Shown: positions 8,406 to 20,092, numbered from the stretch's first letter. The stretch: DNA of 64,000 nucleotides from Hyphomicrobiales bacterium (GCA_900469475.1 UBXG01000005.1:310001-374000); one strand, 5' to 3'. The notes: generated by a model not told the origin, from the letters alone. A program made the numbers and translations.

Positions 8406-8927
8406 ATGCTGAAGACTTTTGACATCGTGCTGATCGGCGTCATGACGGCAATGGCCAGCGTGACCTATACGATCAAGCATCGTGCCGAGCTGAAGCTGGA
8501 AGAGGTTCATCGCCTCGAATCCGAAATCAAGCTTGAGAGGGATACGATCGATCTCCTCAAGGCGGACTGGGCGCTGGTTTCGCAGCCGAACCGGCTGGAA
8601 CGCCTGGTCAATAATTACAATAGCGAACTTCAGCTGCAGCCGACGCTCTCGACGGCGATCGTTCAGCCGAGTGAATTGCCGATGTTGCGCTCGCAGCTTC
8701 CGCCGCCAACGGTAACGGCCTCCAATGATCCGAAGAGCGGCAAGGCAGGCGGTGCCAAGAGCGGCGCGTCGGTGGCCTCGAGCAATGGCGATACGACGGA
8801 TGCACAGATCAGGAAGGCCATCGCCGATGTTGCTGCCGCTCCGGCGCCGCGTCCGAAACCGCCCGCTCTTGCCAAGCGCAAGAAGTCTGATGTCGACAAC
8901 ATGGCAACGGGATCGGTGAGGGATTAA
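8406..8927 (+). CDS. ftsL: Cell division protein FtsL
   Basis: This bitopic divisome protein (173 residues) bridges FtsB/Q and FtsW/I. A single N-terminal transmembrane segment (about residues 4-20) is followed by a periplasmic coiled coil with heptads (HRLESEIKLERDTIDLLKAD) and then the conserved NRLERLV motif. The C-terminal 80 residues are Ala/Pro/Lys-rich and low in complexity, longer than enterobacterial FtsL (about 120 residues) but normal for rhizobia. The start at 8406 is just after the rsmH stop. The stop shares one base with the ftsI ATG (TAATG), indicating coupling. Confidence 0.9.
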   Translation: MLKTFDIVLIGVMTAMASVTYTIKHRAELKLEEVHRLESEIKLERDTIDLLKADWALVSQPNRLERLVNNYNSELQLQPTLSTAIVQPSELPMLRSQLPPPTVTASNDPKSGKAGGAKSGASVASSNGDTTDAQIRKAIADVAAAPAPRPKPPALAKRKKSDVDNMATGSVRD

Positions 8928-10681
8928 TGTCTTTTCTTTCGCGTATCATGGTCCTGAAGAGCAAGGCCCATTTCTCCACAGACGGCAACAATCGCCCCAA
9001 CGATGGATTTTCCCGTTCGACATTCGAGGGTGCGCGCAAGCGCAAGTCCAACCAGGCAAAAAGCCGTGTCGTGCTGCTGGTGGGGAGTTTCATCGCAATC
9101 TACTGCGTGATTGGTGGTCGTATTGCGCAATTTGCCATGACCAAACCAGATATTACGTCAAGCATTCTGCCGCCGGATCGGCTGATGGCCTCGCGTCCTG
9201 ATATCGTCGACCGCAATGGCGCCCTGCTGGCAACCGACATCCGTACGGTCTCGCTGTTTGCCGAGCCGAACAAGATCATCGACGCGGACGAAGCTGTCGA
9301 GGAATTGCGCAAGGTTCTACCGGATCTCGATACCAAATCCACCTACAAGAAGCTTTCGGCGAAGTCCTCGCACTTTGCCTGGCTGCGTCGGCAGCTGACG
9401 CCGAAGCAGCAGAACCAGATTTTGGCACTGGGCATTCCCGGCATCGGCTTCCGTCCCGAGAAACGCCGCTTCTATCCGGGCGGGACGACCGCCCCCCACA
9501 TTCTCGGCTACGTGAATATCGACAATCGCGGCGTTGCCGGAATGGAGAAATATATCGACGACCAGGGGCTCGCCGACCTCGCTGCCGCGGGCATGACCAA
9601 CGATCAGCCGCTGCAGCCGGTGAAGCTTTCGATAGATCTGCGCGTGCAGGGCATCGTTCGTGATGCGGTCGTCAATGCTGTCAAGAATTTCCAGGCCAAG
9701 GGCGCGGGTGCAGCGGTTCTCGACGTCCATACCGGCGAGGTTCTCGGCATGGCCTCGGCTCCGGATTTCGATCCGAACTATCCGAATGAGGGCGCCACGG
9801 AAGGTTGGCTTAATCGCATGACGAACGGCACGTTCGAAATGGGATCGACTTTTAAGACCTTCACCATGGCGATGGCGCTGGATGATGGCAAGGTGACGTT
9901 GCGTAACGCCTTCGATGCAACCAACCCTATCCGTATTGGTGGCTTTACCATCAAGGATTTCCACGGCCAGCGGCGCGTTTTGACCGTTCCCGAAATTTTC
10001 CAGTACTCCTCGAATATCGGTACGGCCAAGATTGCCGATCTCGTCGGTATCGAAGGCCATAAGGAATTTCTCACCCGTATCGGCCTGCTCACGAAGATGC
10101 AGACCGAATTGCCCGAGGTGAAAATGCCGTCGCAGCCACGCGTCTGGAAGAAGATCAATTCTATTACGATCTCCTTCGGTCACGGTGTCTCGACGACGCC
10201 GCTGCAGACAGCTGTCGCGGGAGCGGCACTCGTCAATGGCGGCAAGCTGATCGAGCCGACCTTCCTGCCGCGCACGCGCGACCAGGCCGACGCTATTGCC
10301 AAGATGGTCGTCAAGAAGAGCACCAGCGATGACGTGCGCTTCCTGCTTGAGTTCAACGGCACCAGGGGCTCGGGTCGCAACGCCCGCGTTCCCGGCTACA
10401 ATGTCGGCAGCAAGACCGGCACGGCTGACAAGGTGGTCAACGGTCGATATTCCAATACTCTGAACTTCAATACCTTCATGGCCGTGTTTCCGATCGATAA
10501 TCCGCAATACATCGTCATGACCTTCATCGACGAGCCCAAGAGCGGCGAGCGCGGCGGCGGGACGATTTCGGCCTTCACGGCCTTGCCGATCGCCCGTGAT
10601 ATCGTCGCCCGTGCGGCGCCGATTCTCGGGGTGCAGCCCAATTTTGGAAAAGATGACTCGGCCTTGCTGGCGTCTTATTAA
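8927..10681 (+). CDS. ftsI: Septal peptidoglycan transpeptidase FtsI (PBP3)
   Basis: This 584-residue class B penicillin-binding protein cross-links septal peptidoglycan. There is one N-terminal transmembrane helix (about 48-68), a pedestal domain starting near PPDRLMASRPDIVDRNG, and a transpeptidase domain with the three catalytic motifs STFK (307-310, nucleophile Ser307), SSN (361-363) and KTGTAD (496 on). A basic cytoplasmic N-terminus of about 45 residues precedes the membrane helix. It is translationally coupled to ftsL and followed 66 bp later by murE. Confidence 0.97.
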   Translation: MSFLSRIMVLKSKAHFSTDGNNRPNDGFSRSTFEGARKRKSNQAKSRVVLLVGSFIAIYCVIGGRIAQFAMTKPDITSSILPPDRLMASRPDIVDRNGALLATDIRTVSLFAEPNKIIDADEAVEELRKVLPDLDTKSTYKKLSAKSSHFAWLRRQLTPKQQNQILALGIPGIGFRPEKRRFYPGGTTAPHILGYVNIDNRGVAGMEKYIDDQGLADLAAAGMTNDQPLQPVKLSIDLRVQGIVRDAVVNAVKNFQAKGAGAAVLDVHTGEVLGMASAPDFDPNYPNEGATEGWLNRMTNGTFEMGSTFKTFTMAMALDDGKVTLRNAFDATNPIRIGGFTIKDFHGQRRVLTVPEIFQYSSNIGTAKIADLVGIEGHKEFLTRIGLLTKMQTELPEVKMPSQPRVWKKINSITISFGHGVSTTPLQTAVAGAALVNGGKLIEPTFLPRTRDQADAIAKMVVKKSTSDDVRFLLEFNGTRGSGRNARVPGYNVGSKTGTADKVVNGRYSNTLNFNTFMAVFPIDNPQYIVMTFIDEPKSGERGGGTISAFTALPIARDIVARAAPILGVQPNFGKDDSALLASY

Positions 10682-10747
10682 GCGTGAAAGAATACACACG
10701 TCGATTCGCGAGGGGCGGACTGATCGAGAAGGCGAAAAGTACATTCG

Positions 10748-12211
10748 ATGAACTTGCGGGATATTGCCGGAAATGAGTTTCCGGAACTCAACACACATAT
10801 TGGCGGAGCGCTTGGCGATCTTGAGATAAGCGGGATCTCCGCCGATAGCCGTAAGGTGGCGCCAGGCATGGCTTTTGTTGCCGTCGCCGGCACGAAGGCG
10901 GATGGAGCAAGTTTCATTGCCGATGCAGTTTCGCGCGGTGCCTCGGTTATAGTTGCTGGTCATGCGGCCGATGCCGGTAATGTGCCATTGCTGCAGGTTG
11001 GCGAGCCGCGCCGGTTCCTCGCTGTCGCCGCTTCCCGCTTCTACGGGCGTCAGCCCGAAACGATGGTGGCGGTGACGGGAACTGCGGGCAAGACCTCCGT
11101 TGCTTCTTTCACGCGCCAGATCTGGGCCTATGCCGGCCATCCGGCCGCCATGATAGGTACAACAGGCGTCATTTCTCCGTTCCGCAATGAATATGGCGCG
11201 TTGACGACGCCCGATCCGGTGTCGCTGCACAAGCTTCTTGCCGAATTGGCGGACGAGGGCGTTACCCATGCGGCCATGGAAGCATCCAGCCATGGCCTCG
11301 ATCAGTTCCGGCTCGACGGCGTGAAGCTTGCCGCTGCCGCCTTCACCAATCTCGGCCGTGATCACATGGATTATCATCCGACGGTCGAGGACTATATGGC
11401 GGCAAAGATGCGGCTGTTCCGCGACTTGCTGCCGAAGGGTTCGCCAGCCGTTATCTTTGCCGATGATGTTTGGTCTACGTCGGCGATTGCCGCCGCACAG
11501 GCGGCCGGGCATGATGTCCAAACTGTCGGGCGCAAGGGCGATTTCCTGACGTTGAAGCGCGTCGAGCACTTCCGCCATAAGCAGATCGCCGAGGTGCATG
11601 TCGGCGACGACATCTTCGAGGTTCATATCCCGCTTGCCGGAGATTTCCAGATCGCCAATGCGCTGGTTGCCGCCGGTCTCGCGATCTCGACCGGTGTTGC
11701 CGCGCCGGTTGCCATGGCCGCGCTGGAGAAGCTGGTCGGTGCGTCGGGTCGTCTGGAACTCGTTGGTCACACGCATGACGGCGCGCTTGCCTATGTCGAC
11801 TATGCCCATAAGCCGGATGCGCTTGAAAACGTCCTGAATTCGGTGCGGCCGTTCACGACGGGACGCGTCATTGTCGTCTTCGGCTGCGGCGGCGACCGCG
11901 ATCGCGGCAAGCGTCCGATCATGGGCGAGATCGCCTGCCGTCTTGCCGATGTCGTCGTTGTCACCGACGACAATCCGCGCTCGGAAGATCCGGCAACGAT
12001 CCGCGCGGAAATCATGGCGGCTGCCGCCTGTGCGACCGAGATCGGTGATCGCGCCGAAGCGATCCGCAAGGCTGTCGGCCTGCTGAAATCCGGCGACACG
12101 CTGATCGTCGCCGGTAAGGGGCATGAGGAAGGTCAGACGATCGGCAGCGTCACGCTGCCGTTCTCCGACCATGCCGAGTTGCGCAAAGCATTGGAGGATT
12201 TGAAGTCTTGA
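10748..12211 (+). CDS. murE: UDP-MurNAc-tripeptide synthetase MurE (meso-DAP adding)
   Basis: This 487-residue cytoplasmic Mur ligase adds meso-diaminopimelate to UDP-MurNAc-L-Ala-D-Glu. The P-loop is GTAGKTS (111-117). The DNPR motif (in [12 protein letters not shown], about 400-410) is the accepted mark of meso-DAP rather than lysine specificity. [12 protein letters not shown] forms part of the C-terminal ligase domain. The stop overlaps the murF TTG start. Confidence 0.97.
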   Translation: MNLRDIAGNEFPELNTHIGGALGDLEISGISADSRKVAPGMAFVAVAGTKADGASFIADAVSRGASVIVAGHAADAGNVPLLQVGEPRRFLAVAASRFYGRQPETMVAVTGTAGKTSVASFTRQIWAYAGHPAAMIGTTGVISPFRNEYGALTTPDPVSLHKLLAELADEGVTHAAMEASSHGLDQFRLDGVKLAAAAFTNLGRDHMDYHPTVEDYMAAKMRLFRDLLPKGSPAVIFADDVWSTSAIAAAQAAGHDVQTVGRKGDFLTLKRVEHFRHKQIAEVHVGDDIFEVHIPLAGDFQIANALVAAGLAISTGVAAPVAMAALEKLVGASGRLELVGHTHDGALAYVDYAHKPDALENVLNSVRPFTTGRVIVVFGCGGDRDRGKRPIMGEIACRLADVVVVTDDNPRSEDPATIRAEIMAAAACATEIGDRAEAIRKAVGLLKSGDTLIVAGKGHEEGQTIGSVTLPFSDHAELRKALEDLKS

Positions 12212-13668
12212 GCTGGTTATGGACAACTGAGGATCTGATCGCTGCAATCTCCGGCCGCTCTTTCGGAGCGTTGCCGGAGGGCATTACGGGCATTTCCATA
12301 GACAGTCGCTCCATCCAGCCTGGGGAAGCCTTTTTCGCCATCAAGGGCGATCGCGTCGATGGTCATGACTATGCCAATATCGCTATGGCGAACGGTGCAG
12401 CCTTCATCGTCATCAGCGAGGCGCGCCTGCCTGCTATGGGCAGTCTGACTGTACCGAAGGTTGTCGTAGACGATGTATTGGCGGCGCTTGCGCGGCTCGG
12501 TGTTGCCGCCCGCAAGCGCACGCAGGCGAAGATCATCGCCGTCACGGGTTCGGTCGGCAAGACGACAACCAAGGAGATGCTGCGGCGCGCGCTGACCCCG
12601 TCAGGCAAGGTGCATGCCTCCGTTGCTTCCTTCAACAATCATTGGGGCGTCCCGCTGACGCTGGCGCGTATGCCCGAGGATACCGATTTCGGCGTTTTCG
12701 AAATCGGCATGAACCATCCCGAAGAGATCAGGCCGCTGGTCAAGATGGTGCAGCCGCATGTGGCGATCATCACCACGATCGCGCCGGCTCATCTCGGCAA
12801 CTTCAATAGTATCAGTGAGATCGCCGCCGCCAAGGCGGAAATTTTCGACGGTGTCGTGCCTGGCGGGCATGCCATTCTCAATCACGACAACGACCAGTTC
12901 GAAATACTGGAGAAGGCTGCCATGGCGGCCGGTATTGAGCATATCCATAGCTTCGGCCAGCATGCGAAGGCGGATGTCCGTCTCGCGGAGTTCAATGCTT
13001 CTGAAGAGAATTCGACGCTTTGGCTGACGATCGGCGGCGAGACCATGGAGGTGGCGCTTGGCGCACCTGGGCGCCATATCGCGGAAAATGCACTCGCCGT
13101 ACTTGGCGCCGTCATGCTCGTGGAGGCCGATCTCGACCAGGCGGTCGATGCGCTAGCGGACTTGCAGCCGGAAAAGGGCAGGGGACAACGCCACAAGCGC
13201 GCGATCGGCAACGGCTATTTCACGCTGATCGACGAAAGCTATAACGCCAATCCCGCTTCCATGCGCGCGGCCATCGCGCTGCTGGCGACGACCTCTCCGC
13301 ATGCGGGAGCCGGCGGCCGGCCGGGTAGGCGGGTCGCCATGCTCGGCGACATGTTGGAAATGGGGAATTATGCCCAGCGCGTTCATGCCAACCTTGCGGG
13401 GCCGCTACTTGCGGCCGGTATCGAGCATGTCTGGCTGGCAGGTCCGGAGATGGCGACTTTGAGGGATGAGCTGCCGGAAAGTGTTCATGTCGAATATCAC
13501 GAGACGACTGAGGAGCTCTCGGAATTCGCGCTCAATTCTGTCGCCCCCGGCGATGTCTTGATGGTGAAATCGTCGCTGGGAATGGGATTCGGAAAGATCA
13601 TCGCGGGCTTGCTTGACAAATTTCCCGCATTTTCCGACACGGGCCCCCACACCCATCAGGGGCTTTAG
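12208..13668 (+). CDS. murF: UDP-MurNAc-tripeptide--D-Ala-D-Ala ligase MurF
   Basis: This 486-residue enzyme adds D-Ala-D-Ala (product of Ddl, encoded farther along) to complete UDP-MurNAc-pentapeptide. The P-loop is GSVGKTT (114-120). [11 protein letters not shown] and the YNANPASM motif follow in the central and C-terminal domains. The start is a TTG at 12208 overlapping the murE TGA (TTGA), giving [10 protein letters not shown]; no nearer ATG keeps the conserved N-domain. Confidence 0.96.
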   Translation: MSWLWTTEDLIAAISGRSFGALPEGITGISIDSRSIQPGEAFFAIKGDRVDGHDYANIAMANGAAFIVISEARLPAMGSLTVPKVVVDDVLAALARLGVAARKRTQAKIIAVTGSVGKTTTKEMLRRALTPSGKVHASVASFNNHWGVPLTLARMPEDTDFGVFEIGMNHPEEIRPLVKMVQPHVAIITTIAPAHLGNFNSISEIAAAKAEIFDGVVPGGHAILNHDNDQFEILEKAAMAAGIEHIHSFGQHAKADVRLAEFNASEENSTLWLTIGGETMEVALGAPGRHIAENALAVLGAVMLVEADLDQAVDALADLQPEKGRGQRHKRAIGNGYFTLIDESYNANPASMRAAIALLATTSPHAGAGGRPGRRVAMLGDMLEMGNYAQRVHANLAGPLLAAGIEHVWLAGPEMATLRDELPESVHVEYHETTEELSEFALNSVAPGDVLMVKSSLGMGFGKIIAGLLDKFPAFSDTGPHTHQGL

Positions 13669-13679
13669 AAAGGGCTCTT

Positions 13680-14801
13680 ATGCTGATCTGGCTTGCCGAA
13701 CTGTCGGACCATATTCATTTTTTCAGTACCCACTTCAGATTCCTCAATCTGTTCAGATACATCACGTTTCGTACCGGCGGTGCCTTGTTCACGTCAGCGT
13801 TGATCGTTTTTCTCTTCGGGCCGCGAATCATTTCCTCGCTGCGGGTGCGTCAGGGCAAGGGGCAACCGATCCGCGCCGACGGTCCGCAGACGCATTTCAA
13901 GAAGGCCGGCACTCCGACGATGGGCGGGCTGATGATTTTGGCCGGCATCGTCGTCTCGTCGCTGCTTTGGGCTGATCTTGCCAACGTTTATGTCGTTGCC
14001 ACCCTGCTCGTGACGCTCGGTTTCGGCGCGATCGGCTTCTATGACGACTATCTCAAGGTGACCAAGCAGAGCGACAAGGGCTTTTCCGGCCGCGCGCGCC
14101 TCGGTATCGAATTCGTCATCGCGGCGATTGCTGTGTATTTTATGATGACGACGGCGCTGTCCTCCGGTCCGGCCGGCTCTACCTTCGGCTCGTCGGTCGC
14201 CTTCCCCTTCTTCAAGAGCCTGTTGCTCAATCTTGGCATGTTCTTCGTGTTTTTCGGTGCCTTCGTCATCGTTGCCGCCGGGAATGCCGTCAATCTGACC
14301 GATGGTCTCGACGGGCTTGCTATCGTGCCCGTCATGATCGCAGCCGCGTCCTTCGGCGTCATCTCCTATCTCGCCGGCAACTTCGTCTTTGCCGATTACT
14401 TGGCGATCAATTTCGTGCCGGGTACGGGCGAACTCGCCGTCGTGCTCGGCGCCGTCATCGGCGCCGGCCTCGGTTTCCTCTGGTTCAATGCGCCGCCGGC
14501 GGCCATCTTCATGGGCGATACCGGCTCGCTGGCACTCGGCGGCATGATCGGCTCGGTCGCCGTCGCCACCAAGCACGAGATCGTCATGGCGATCATCGGC
14601 GGTCTCTTCGTGCTCGAGGCGCTTTCCGTCATCATCCAGGTCGGTTTCTTCAAGATGACGAAGCGCCGCGTCTTCCTGATGGCGCCCATCCACCATCACT
14701 TCGAGAAGAAGGGCTGGACGGAAAGCCAGGTCGTCGTGCGTTTCTGGATCGTCGCCGTCATCCTGGCGATGATCGGCCTCTCCACCCTGAAGCTGCGGTG
14801 A
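13680..14801 (+). CDS. mraY: Phospho-MurNAc-pentapeptide translocase MraY
   Basis: This integral membrane enzyme (373 residues, about ten membrane helices) transfers phospho-MurNAc-pentapeptide to undecaprenyl phosphate, making lipid I. Signature blocks are [10 protein letters not shown] (about 75-84), FYDDYLKV with the catalytic Asp pair (about 121-128), [10 protein letters not shown] (about 203-212) and the HHHFEKKGW loop (about 340). It follows murF by 11 bp and precedes murD by 7 bp. Confidence 0.97.
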   Translation: MLIWLAELSDHIHFFSTHFRFLNLFRYITFRTGGALFTSALIVFLFGPRIISSLRVRQGKGQPIRADGPQTHFKKAGTPTMGGLMILAGIVVSSLLWADLANVYVVATLLVTLGFGAIGFYDDYLKVTKQSDKGFSGRARLGIEFVIAAIAVYFMMTTALSSGPAGSTFGSSVAFPFFKSLLLNLGMFFVFFGAFVIVAAGNAVNLTDGLDGLAIVPVMIAAASFGVISYLAGNFVFADYLAINFVPGTGELAVVLGAVIGAGLGFLWFNAPPAAIFMGDTGSLALGGMIGSVAVATKHEIVMAIIGGLFVLEALSVIIQVGFFKMTKRRVFLMAPIHHHFEKKGWTESQVVVRFWIVAVILAMIGLSTLKLR

Positions 14802-14808
14802 GGCGTCG

Positions 14809-16221
14809 ATGATTCCTATCTCCACGCTGAACGGAAAGAAGGTCGCTCTCTTCGGCCTCGGCGGCTCCGGCTTTGCCACGGCGCGCGCTCTCGTTGCAGG
14901 CGGCGCCGATGTCATGGCCTGGGATGATAATCCGGACAGCGTGGCGAAGGCGGCTGCCGAAGGGATAGCGGTCGCCGATCTGAGAACGATCGACTGGAAC
15001 GGCCTGTCGGTCTTCGTTTTGTCGCCCGGCGTGCCGCTGACGCATCCAAAGCCACACTGGACCGTCGATCTCGCTCATGCAGCCGGCGTCGAGATCATAG
15101 GCGACGTGGAGCTTTTCGTCAGGGAGCGGCGGGCGCATGCGCCGGATTGCCCTTTCATCGCCATCACCGGGACGAATGGCAAATCGACGACGACTGCGCT
15201 GATCGCTCATATCCTGCAATCAAGCGGCCGCGACACACAGCTCGGCGGTAATATCGGTACGGCGGTGCTGACGCTCGATCCGCCGAAGGCCGGACGTTTC
15301 TACGTTGTTGAATGCTCCTCCTACCAGATCGATCTGGCGCCGACGCTCAATCCTTCGGCGGGCATTCTCTTGAACCTGACACCCGATCATCTCGATCGGC
15401 ACGGCACGATGCAGCATTATGCCGACATCAAAGAGCGGCTTGTCGCGGGCAGCGACGTCGCCGTCGTCGGTGTCGACGACAGCCATTCCTCCCTGATCGC
15501 CGACCGTATCGAGCGAGCCGGCGGCAAGGTCAGGCGGATTTCGCGCCGGCATGCGCTGGCGGATGGCCTCTATGCCGAGGGCAGCCGCATCCTGCGGGCA
15601 TCGAACGGCGCGGCAAACGAGATCGCCGACCTCGACGGTATCCAGACCTTGCGCGGTGGCCATAATGCGCAGAATGCGGCGGCTGCAATCGCCGCCTGCC
15701 TCGCCGTTGGCGTTTCGGAGTATGAAATTCGTGCTGGTCTGAAATCCTTTCCCGGTCTCAAGCATCGCATGCAGCCTGTCGGAAAGCGCGGGCGCGTCGT
15801 CTTCGTCAACGATTCCAAGGCGACCAATGCGGATGCGGCAGCGCCTGCGCTTTCGAGCTACGAGAATATCTACTGGATCGCCGGCGGCCTGCCGAAGGAG
15901 GGTGGCATCACCAGTCTGGCGCCGCTCTTCCCGCGTATCGCCAAGGCCTATCTGATCGGTGAAGCGGCACCCGCCTTTGCGGCGACGCTCGGCGATCAGG
16001 TGCCTTATGAAATTTCCGGTACACTGGAACGCGCCGTGGCACATGCTGCCGCGGACGCTGACAGGGACGAACGTGAGTCTGCGGCGGTGATGCTGTCACC
16101 GGCCTGCGCAAGCTTCGATCAGTATAAGAATTTCGAGGTCAGGGGCGACGCCTTCGTCAGCCATGTCGCTGCTATCGATGGCGTCACCATGCTGATCGGT
16201 TCAGCAACTGGAGGCAAATGA
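14809..16221 (+). CDS. murD: UDP-MurNAc-L-alanine--D-glutamate ligase MurD
   Basis: This 470-residue ligase adds D-glutamate to UDP-MurNAc-L-Ala. The N-terminal Rossmann-like UDP domain shows [12 protein letters not shown] (14-25), the P-loop is GTNGKST (121-127), and [10 protein letters not shown] and NDSKATN occur in the central and C-terminal domains. The ATG is seven bases after mraY; the stop is two bases before ftsW. Confidence 0.96.
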   Translation: MIPISTLNGKKVALFGLGGSGFATARALVAGGADVMAWDDNPDSVAKAAAEGIAVADLRTIDWNGLSVFVLSPGVPLTHPKPHWTVDLAHAAGVEIIGDVELFVRERRAHAPDCPFIAITGTNGKSTTTALIAHILQSSGRDTQLGGNIGTAVLTLDPPKAGRFYVVECSSYQIDLAPTLNPSAGILLNLTPDHLDRHGTMQHYADIKERLVAGSDVAVVGVDDSHSSLIADRIERAGGKVRRISRRHALADGLYAEGSRILRASNGAANEIADLDGIQTLRGGHNAQNAAAAIAACLAVGVSEYEIRAGLKSFPGLKHRMQPVGKRGRVVFVNDSKATNADAAAPALSSYENIYWIAGGLPKEGGITSLAPLFPRIAKAYLIGEAAPAFAATLGDQVPYEISGTLERAVAHAAADADRDERESAAVMLSPACASFDQYKNFEVRGDAFVSHVAAIDGVTMLIGSATGGK

Positions 16222-16222
16222 T

Positions 16223-17377
16223 ATGGTAAGCCGCGTTGAACGTGGGGCCTTGGCCGAATGGTTCTGGACCATCGACCGCGTGTTTCTCGCCCTTTTCATC
16301 CTCTTGATCGGCATCGGCTTCATGCTGTCCTTCGCGGCTTCGCCGGCGGTGGCGGAGCGCATCGGGCTTGAGCCGTTCCACTTCGTCAAGCGCCACGCCC
16401 TGTTCCTCGTCCCGGCGATCGCGGCGATGATCGGCATTTCCTTCATGACGCCCCGACAGGTGCGAAGGACCGCCGTCATCCTGCTGATCGTGTCGCTGGC
16501 CATGATGCTTTTCGCGCTTTTCTTCGGCATCGAAGTCAAGGGCTCGCGGCGCTGGGTCAATATCGCCGCCTTGTCGATCCAGCCTTCGGAATTCATGAAG
16601 CCGGCTTTCGTCGTCATCTGCGCTTGGCTATTTTCCGAACATGCGCGCCAGCCGGAGATCCCCGGCAATCTCTTCGCCATCATTCTTTTCGGCATTGTCG
16701 TCGCCTTGCTCGTCGCCCAGCCTGACCTTGGCCAGACCATCCTGACGACTGCCGTCTGGGGCGGCATGTTCTTCATGGCCGGCATGCCCTGGCTGTGGAT
16801 CATTGTGCTTGGCGGTCTTGGCGCGGGCGGTTTCGTCACCGCTTATTATGTGTTCGATCACGTCGCGCAGCGCGTGAACAAGTTCCTAACCGGCGAGGGC
16901 GATACGTTTCAGGTCGATACCGCCAAGGAAGCGATCGTCCATGGCACCTGGTTCGGTGTCGGCCCGGGCGAGGGCACCGTCAAGCGCATCATTCCGGACG
17001 CCCATACCGACTTCATCTTTTCGGTCGCGGCTGAAGAGTTCGGCGCCATCTTCTGCATGGTGCTCGTGCTGATCTTCGCCTTCCTCGTGCTGCGCGGCCT
17101 GTCGCATGCCTACAAGGAGAAGAACGATTTCAACCGTTTTGCCGTCGCCGGGCTGGTGCTGCAGATCGGCATTCAGTCGATCATCAACATCGGCGTGAAC
17201 CTGCAGCTGCTGCCGGCGAAAGGCATGACGCTGCCGCTGATTTCCTACGGCGGTTCGTCGATGACCGCGATCTGCGTGACGGCGGGCTTCATTCTGGCGC
17301 TGACGCGTCATAGGCCGGAAAAGCGTGCGCAGGATCGGACAATGTTCCGCGTGACACATGGTTTGCCGGCGGAGTGA
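16223..17377 (+). CDS. ftsW: SEDS glycosyltransferase FtsW
   Basis: This polytopic membrane protein (384 residues, about ten helices) polymerises lipid II into septal glycan strands together with FtsI. Typical SEDS sequences are seen: GSRRWVN, IQPSEFMKPAFV, AQPDLGQT (with the catalytic Asp) and the C-terminal PLISYGGSSM. An AGG eight bases upstream supports ATG 16223. A 181-bp spacer with a 62-codon frame separates it from murG. Confidence 0.96.
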   Translation: MVSRVERGALAEWFWTIDRVFLALFILLIGIGFMLSFAASPAVAERIGLEPFHFVKRHALFLVPAIAAMIGISFMTPRQVRRTAVILLIVSLAMMLFALFFGIEVKGSRRWVNIAALSIQPSEFMKPAFVVICAWLFSEHARQPEIPGNLFAIILFGIVVALLVAQPDLGQTILTTAVWGGMFFMAGMPWLWIIVLGGLGAGGFVTAYYVFDHVAQRVNKFLTGEGDTFQVDTAKEAIVHGTWFGVGPGEGTVKRIIPDAHTDFIFSVAAEEFGAIFCMVLVLIFAFLVLRGLSHAYKEKNDFNRFAVAGLVLQIGIQSIINIGVNLQLLPAKGMTLPLISYGGSSMTAICVTAGFILALTRHRPEKRAQDRTMFRVTHGLPAE

Positions 17378-17562
17378 GCGTCTTGGGACTGCCGGCTATC
17401 TGCTCCTCATATCTCCTGCCTGCCGCTCATTCTCCGGTCGCTTTTCCCGAAGCACCGGTCTATGAGGGGGGCTTGGCCCGCGCCGATGACGCGGTCGGGG
17501 CGACTTCCTATATTAGGGAGATGCCCCGAGTAGTGGGGTATTCGCGGGAGCGAAAATTATGA
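17374..17562 (+). CDS. Possible 62-residue bridging ORF between ftsW and murG
   Basis: A GTG at 17374 overlaps the ftsW stop (GTGA) and this frame's TGA overlaps the murG ATG (ATGA), so the frame bridges the spacer exactly. The translation has no recognisable domain, membrane helix or signal peptide. It is mildly hydrophobic in the first half and ends basic (SRERKL). A hairpin, ATGCCCC...GGGGTAT, sits near its 3' end. Overlap at both ends is what a coupled gene would show, but chance cannot be excluded in a 181-bp spacer. Confidence 0.25.
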   Translation: MSVLGLPAICSSYLLPAAHSPVAFPEAPVYEGGLARADDAVGATSYIREMPRVVGYSRERKL

Positions 17563-18680
17563 GTAAAGGCATTGTCCTTCTTGCCGCCGGCGGTACCGGC
17601 GGCCACGTATTTCCGGCCGAAGCACTGGCCTATAAGCTGAAAGAGCGCGGCTATTCCGTGCACCTCGTCACCGACAGCCGTGCCGAACGCTATGCCGGCA
17701 AATTCCCGGCCGACGAGATCCATGTCGTGCCCTCGGCAACGATCGGTTCGAAGAACCCCGTTAAGGTCGCGCAAGCCCTCTGGACGCTGTGGACCGGCAT
17801 GCGCGCAGCGCGCAAGCTGATCCAGCGCATTAAGCCCGTCTGCGTCGTCGGCTTCGGTGGCTATCCGACAGTTCCGCCGCTTCTCGCGGCGACGCGTATG
17901 GGCGTACCATCCATGCTGCATGAACAGAATGCGGTCATGGGCCGCGCCAACAAGATGCTGGCGACGCGCGTGCGTGCGATTGCCGGCGGCTTCCTCACGG
18001 AAAACGGCGCGTTTGCCGAGAAGACGGTGACCACGGGCAATCCCGTGCGTCCGGCCGTCATCGAGGCGGCCAAGCGTCCGTATGTGCCATCTGGTCCGGA
18101 AGATCCGTTTAACCTCGTCGTGTTCGGCGGCAGCCAGGGCGCACAATATTTCTCCAAGGCCGTACCGACAGCTATCAGCCTGCTTGAGGAGCCGCTGCGC
18201 AGGCGCCTGCGGATCACGCAGCAGGTGCGCCCTGAGGACATGGAGACGGTCAATAGCTGCACGAGAAAGCTTGAGATGGGCGCCGATGTCGCGCCGTTCT
18301 TCAACGACATGGCGGAGCGCATCGGTGCTGCGCATCTGGTTCTCTGCCGCTCCGGCGCCTCCACGGTTTCGGAGCTTGCCGTCATCGGGCGCCCGGCGAT
18401 CCTGGTTCCCTATCCGCATGCGCTCGATCACGACCAGGCAGCCAATGCGGCCGCACTCGCGGCAACCGGCGGTGTCAAGGTCATCGCGCAGTCGGAACTG
18501 ACGCCGGAGAAACTTTCCACCATCCTGCGCGGTGCCATGACCATGCCGGAAAAGCTCGCAAAGATGGCGGCATCAGCCAAGCAGGCGGGCAAACCGGATG
18601 CGGCAAACTTGCTTGCCGACATGGTTGAGGCTATTGCCGCGGGACGTTCAATTCAGCAATTCAAGGGGGCAGGCGCATGA
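17559..18680 (+). CDS. murG: UDP-GlcNAc:lipid I GlcNAc transferase MurG
   Basis: This 373-residue GT-B enzyme works on the inner face of the membrane and converts lipid I to lipid II. The N-terminal glycine-rich loop [16 protein letters not shown] (8-23), the GGYPTVPP segment, [12 protein letters not shown] and [22 protein letters not shown] (UDP-GlcNAc binding) are all present. A GGGAGCG ribosome binding site precedes the ATG. It overlaps murC by four bases (ATGA). Confidence 0.97.
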   Translation: MSKGIVLLAAGGTGGHVFPAEALAYKLKERGYSVHLVTDSRAERYAGKFPADEIHVVPSATIGSKNPVKVAQALWTLWTGMRAARKLIQRIKPVCVVGFGGYPTVPPLLAATRMGVPSMLHEQNAVMGRANKMLATRVRAIAGGFLTENGAFAEKTVTTGNPVRPAVIEAAKRPYVPSGPEDPFNLVVFGGSQGAQYFSKAVPTAISLLEEPLRRRLRITQQVRPEDMETVNSCTRKLEMGADVAPFFNDMAERIGAAHLVLCRSGASTVSELAVIGRPAILVPYPHALDHDQAANAAALAATGGVKVIAQSELTPEKLSTILRGAMTMPEKLAKMAASAKQAGKPDAANLLADMVEAIAAGRSIQQFKGAGA

Positions 18681-20092
18681 AGCTGCCGAAGGCAATCGGC
18701 CTTGTGCATTTTATCGGTATTGGTGGCATCGGAATGAGCGGTATCGCCGAGGTTCTGCATAACCTCGGCCATCGCGTACAGGGTTCCGATCAATCGGAAA
18801 GCGCCAACGTGCAGCGTCTGCGCGATAAGGGCATTCCGGTCCATATCGGCCACAAGGGTGAGAACCTCGGCGATGCCGAAGTCGTCGTTGTCTCCACGGC
18901 CATCAAGAAGAGCAATCCCGAGCTCGTGGCCGCGCGTGAAAAGTTGCTGCCGGTCGTGCGCCGTGCCGAAATGCTCGCCGAGCTGATGCGCTTCCGCAAC
19001 GCCATTGCCATCGGTGGCACGCATGGCAAGACCACGACGACATCGCTGGTGGCGACGCTTTTGGAGGCCGGTGGTCTCGATCCCACAGTCATTAACGGCG
19101 GCATCATCAATGCCTATGGCACCAATGCGCGCATGGGTGAGGGTGAGTGGATGGTGGTCGAGGCCGATGAATCGGACGGCACTTTCCTGAAGCTGCCGGC
19201 TGATGTCGCCGTCGTCACCAATATCGATCCCGAACATCTTGACCATTACGGCAATTTCGATGCCGTGCGTGCCGCCTTCCGGCAGTTCGTCGAGAACGTA
19301 CCGTTCTACGGTTTCGGCGTCATGTGTATCGACCATCCGGAAGTGCAGTCGCTTGTGGGGCGCATCGAGGACCGCAAGGTGATCACCTATGGCGAAAACC
19401 CGCAGGCCGACGTGCGCTTCTCGAATGTACGGATCGATGGTACGCGTTCGCTGTTCGATATCGAAATTCGCAGGCGCCGCACCGGCAAGGTGATCCAGAT
19501 CAAGGATCTCGTCATGCCGATGCCTGGTCGCCACAATATTTCCAATGCGACGGCTGCCGTCGCTGTTGCCAACCGGCTGGGGATTTCCAGCGAAGCGATC
19601 GCCAAGGGGCTTGCATCCTTCGGTGGCGTCAAGCGCCGCTTCACGCTGACCGGCGAATGGAATGGGGTCAAGGTCTTCGACGATTACGGCCACCACCCCG
19701 TCGAAATCAAGGCGGTGCTGAAGGCGGCGCGCGAAGCCTGCAAGGGCCGCATCATCGCCGTCCACCAGCCGCATCGCTATACGCGCCTTTCGAGCCTCTT
19801 CGAGGAATTTGCAGCCTGCTTCAACGATGCCGACAGCATCTTCCTAGCGCCTGTCTATGCCGCTGGCGAAGAGCCGATCGAGGGCGTGGATTCGCAAACG
19901 CTGGTTTCGCGTATCAAAGCCAGCGGTCATCGCGATGCACGCTTTCTGCAATCACAGGAAGATCTTTCCGCCATGGTTGCAGAGATTGCGCAGCCAGGGG
20001 ATTTTGTGGTTCTGTTGGGGGCTGGTAGCATCACGTATTGGGCAGCATCATTGCCAAAGGAATTGGAAGGCCTCTCGGGTAAGTCCGCATGA
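18677..20092 (+). CDS. murC: UDP-MurNAc--L-alanine ligase MurC
   Basis: This 471-residue enzyme commits UDP-MurNAc to peptide synthesis by adding L-Ala. The UDP-binding loop is [16 protein letters not shown] (12-27) and the P-loop GTHGKTT (114-120). EADESDGTF and [13 protein letters not shown] are the conserved central and C-terminal blocks. It is coupled by 4-bp overlaps to murG upstream and murB downstream. Confidence 0.97.
   Translation: MKLPKAIGLVHFIGIGGIGMSGIAEVLHNLGHRVQGSDQSESANVQRLRDKGIPVHIGHKGENLGDAEVVVVSTAIKKSNPELVAAREKLLPVVRRAEMLAELMRFRNAIAIGGTHGKTTTTSLVATLLEAGGLDPTVINGGIINAYGTNARMGEGEWMVVEADESDGTFLKLPADVAVVTNIDPEHLDHYGNFDAVRAAFRQFVENVPFYGFGVMCIDHPEVQSLVGRIEDRKVITYGENPQADVRFSNVRIDGTRSLFDIEIRRRRTGKVIQIKDLVMPMPGRHNISNATAAVAVANRLGISSEAIAKGLASFGGVKRRFTLTGEWNGVKVFDDYGHHPVEIKAVLKAAREACKGRIIAVHQPHRYTRLSSLFEEFAACFNDADSIFLAPVYAAGEEPIEGVDSQTLVSRIKASGHRDARFLQSQEDLSAMVAEIAQPGDFVVLLGAGSITYWAASLPKELEGLSGKSA

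Noticed and set aside
9317-12247. A 976-codon open frame on the minus strand antisense to ftsI and murE
   Set aside because: It is a shadow frame caused by the GC-rich codon pattern of ftsI-murE, both of which have complete catalytic motifs. The antisense product is rich in Arg, Gly and His with no domain.
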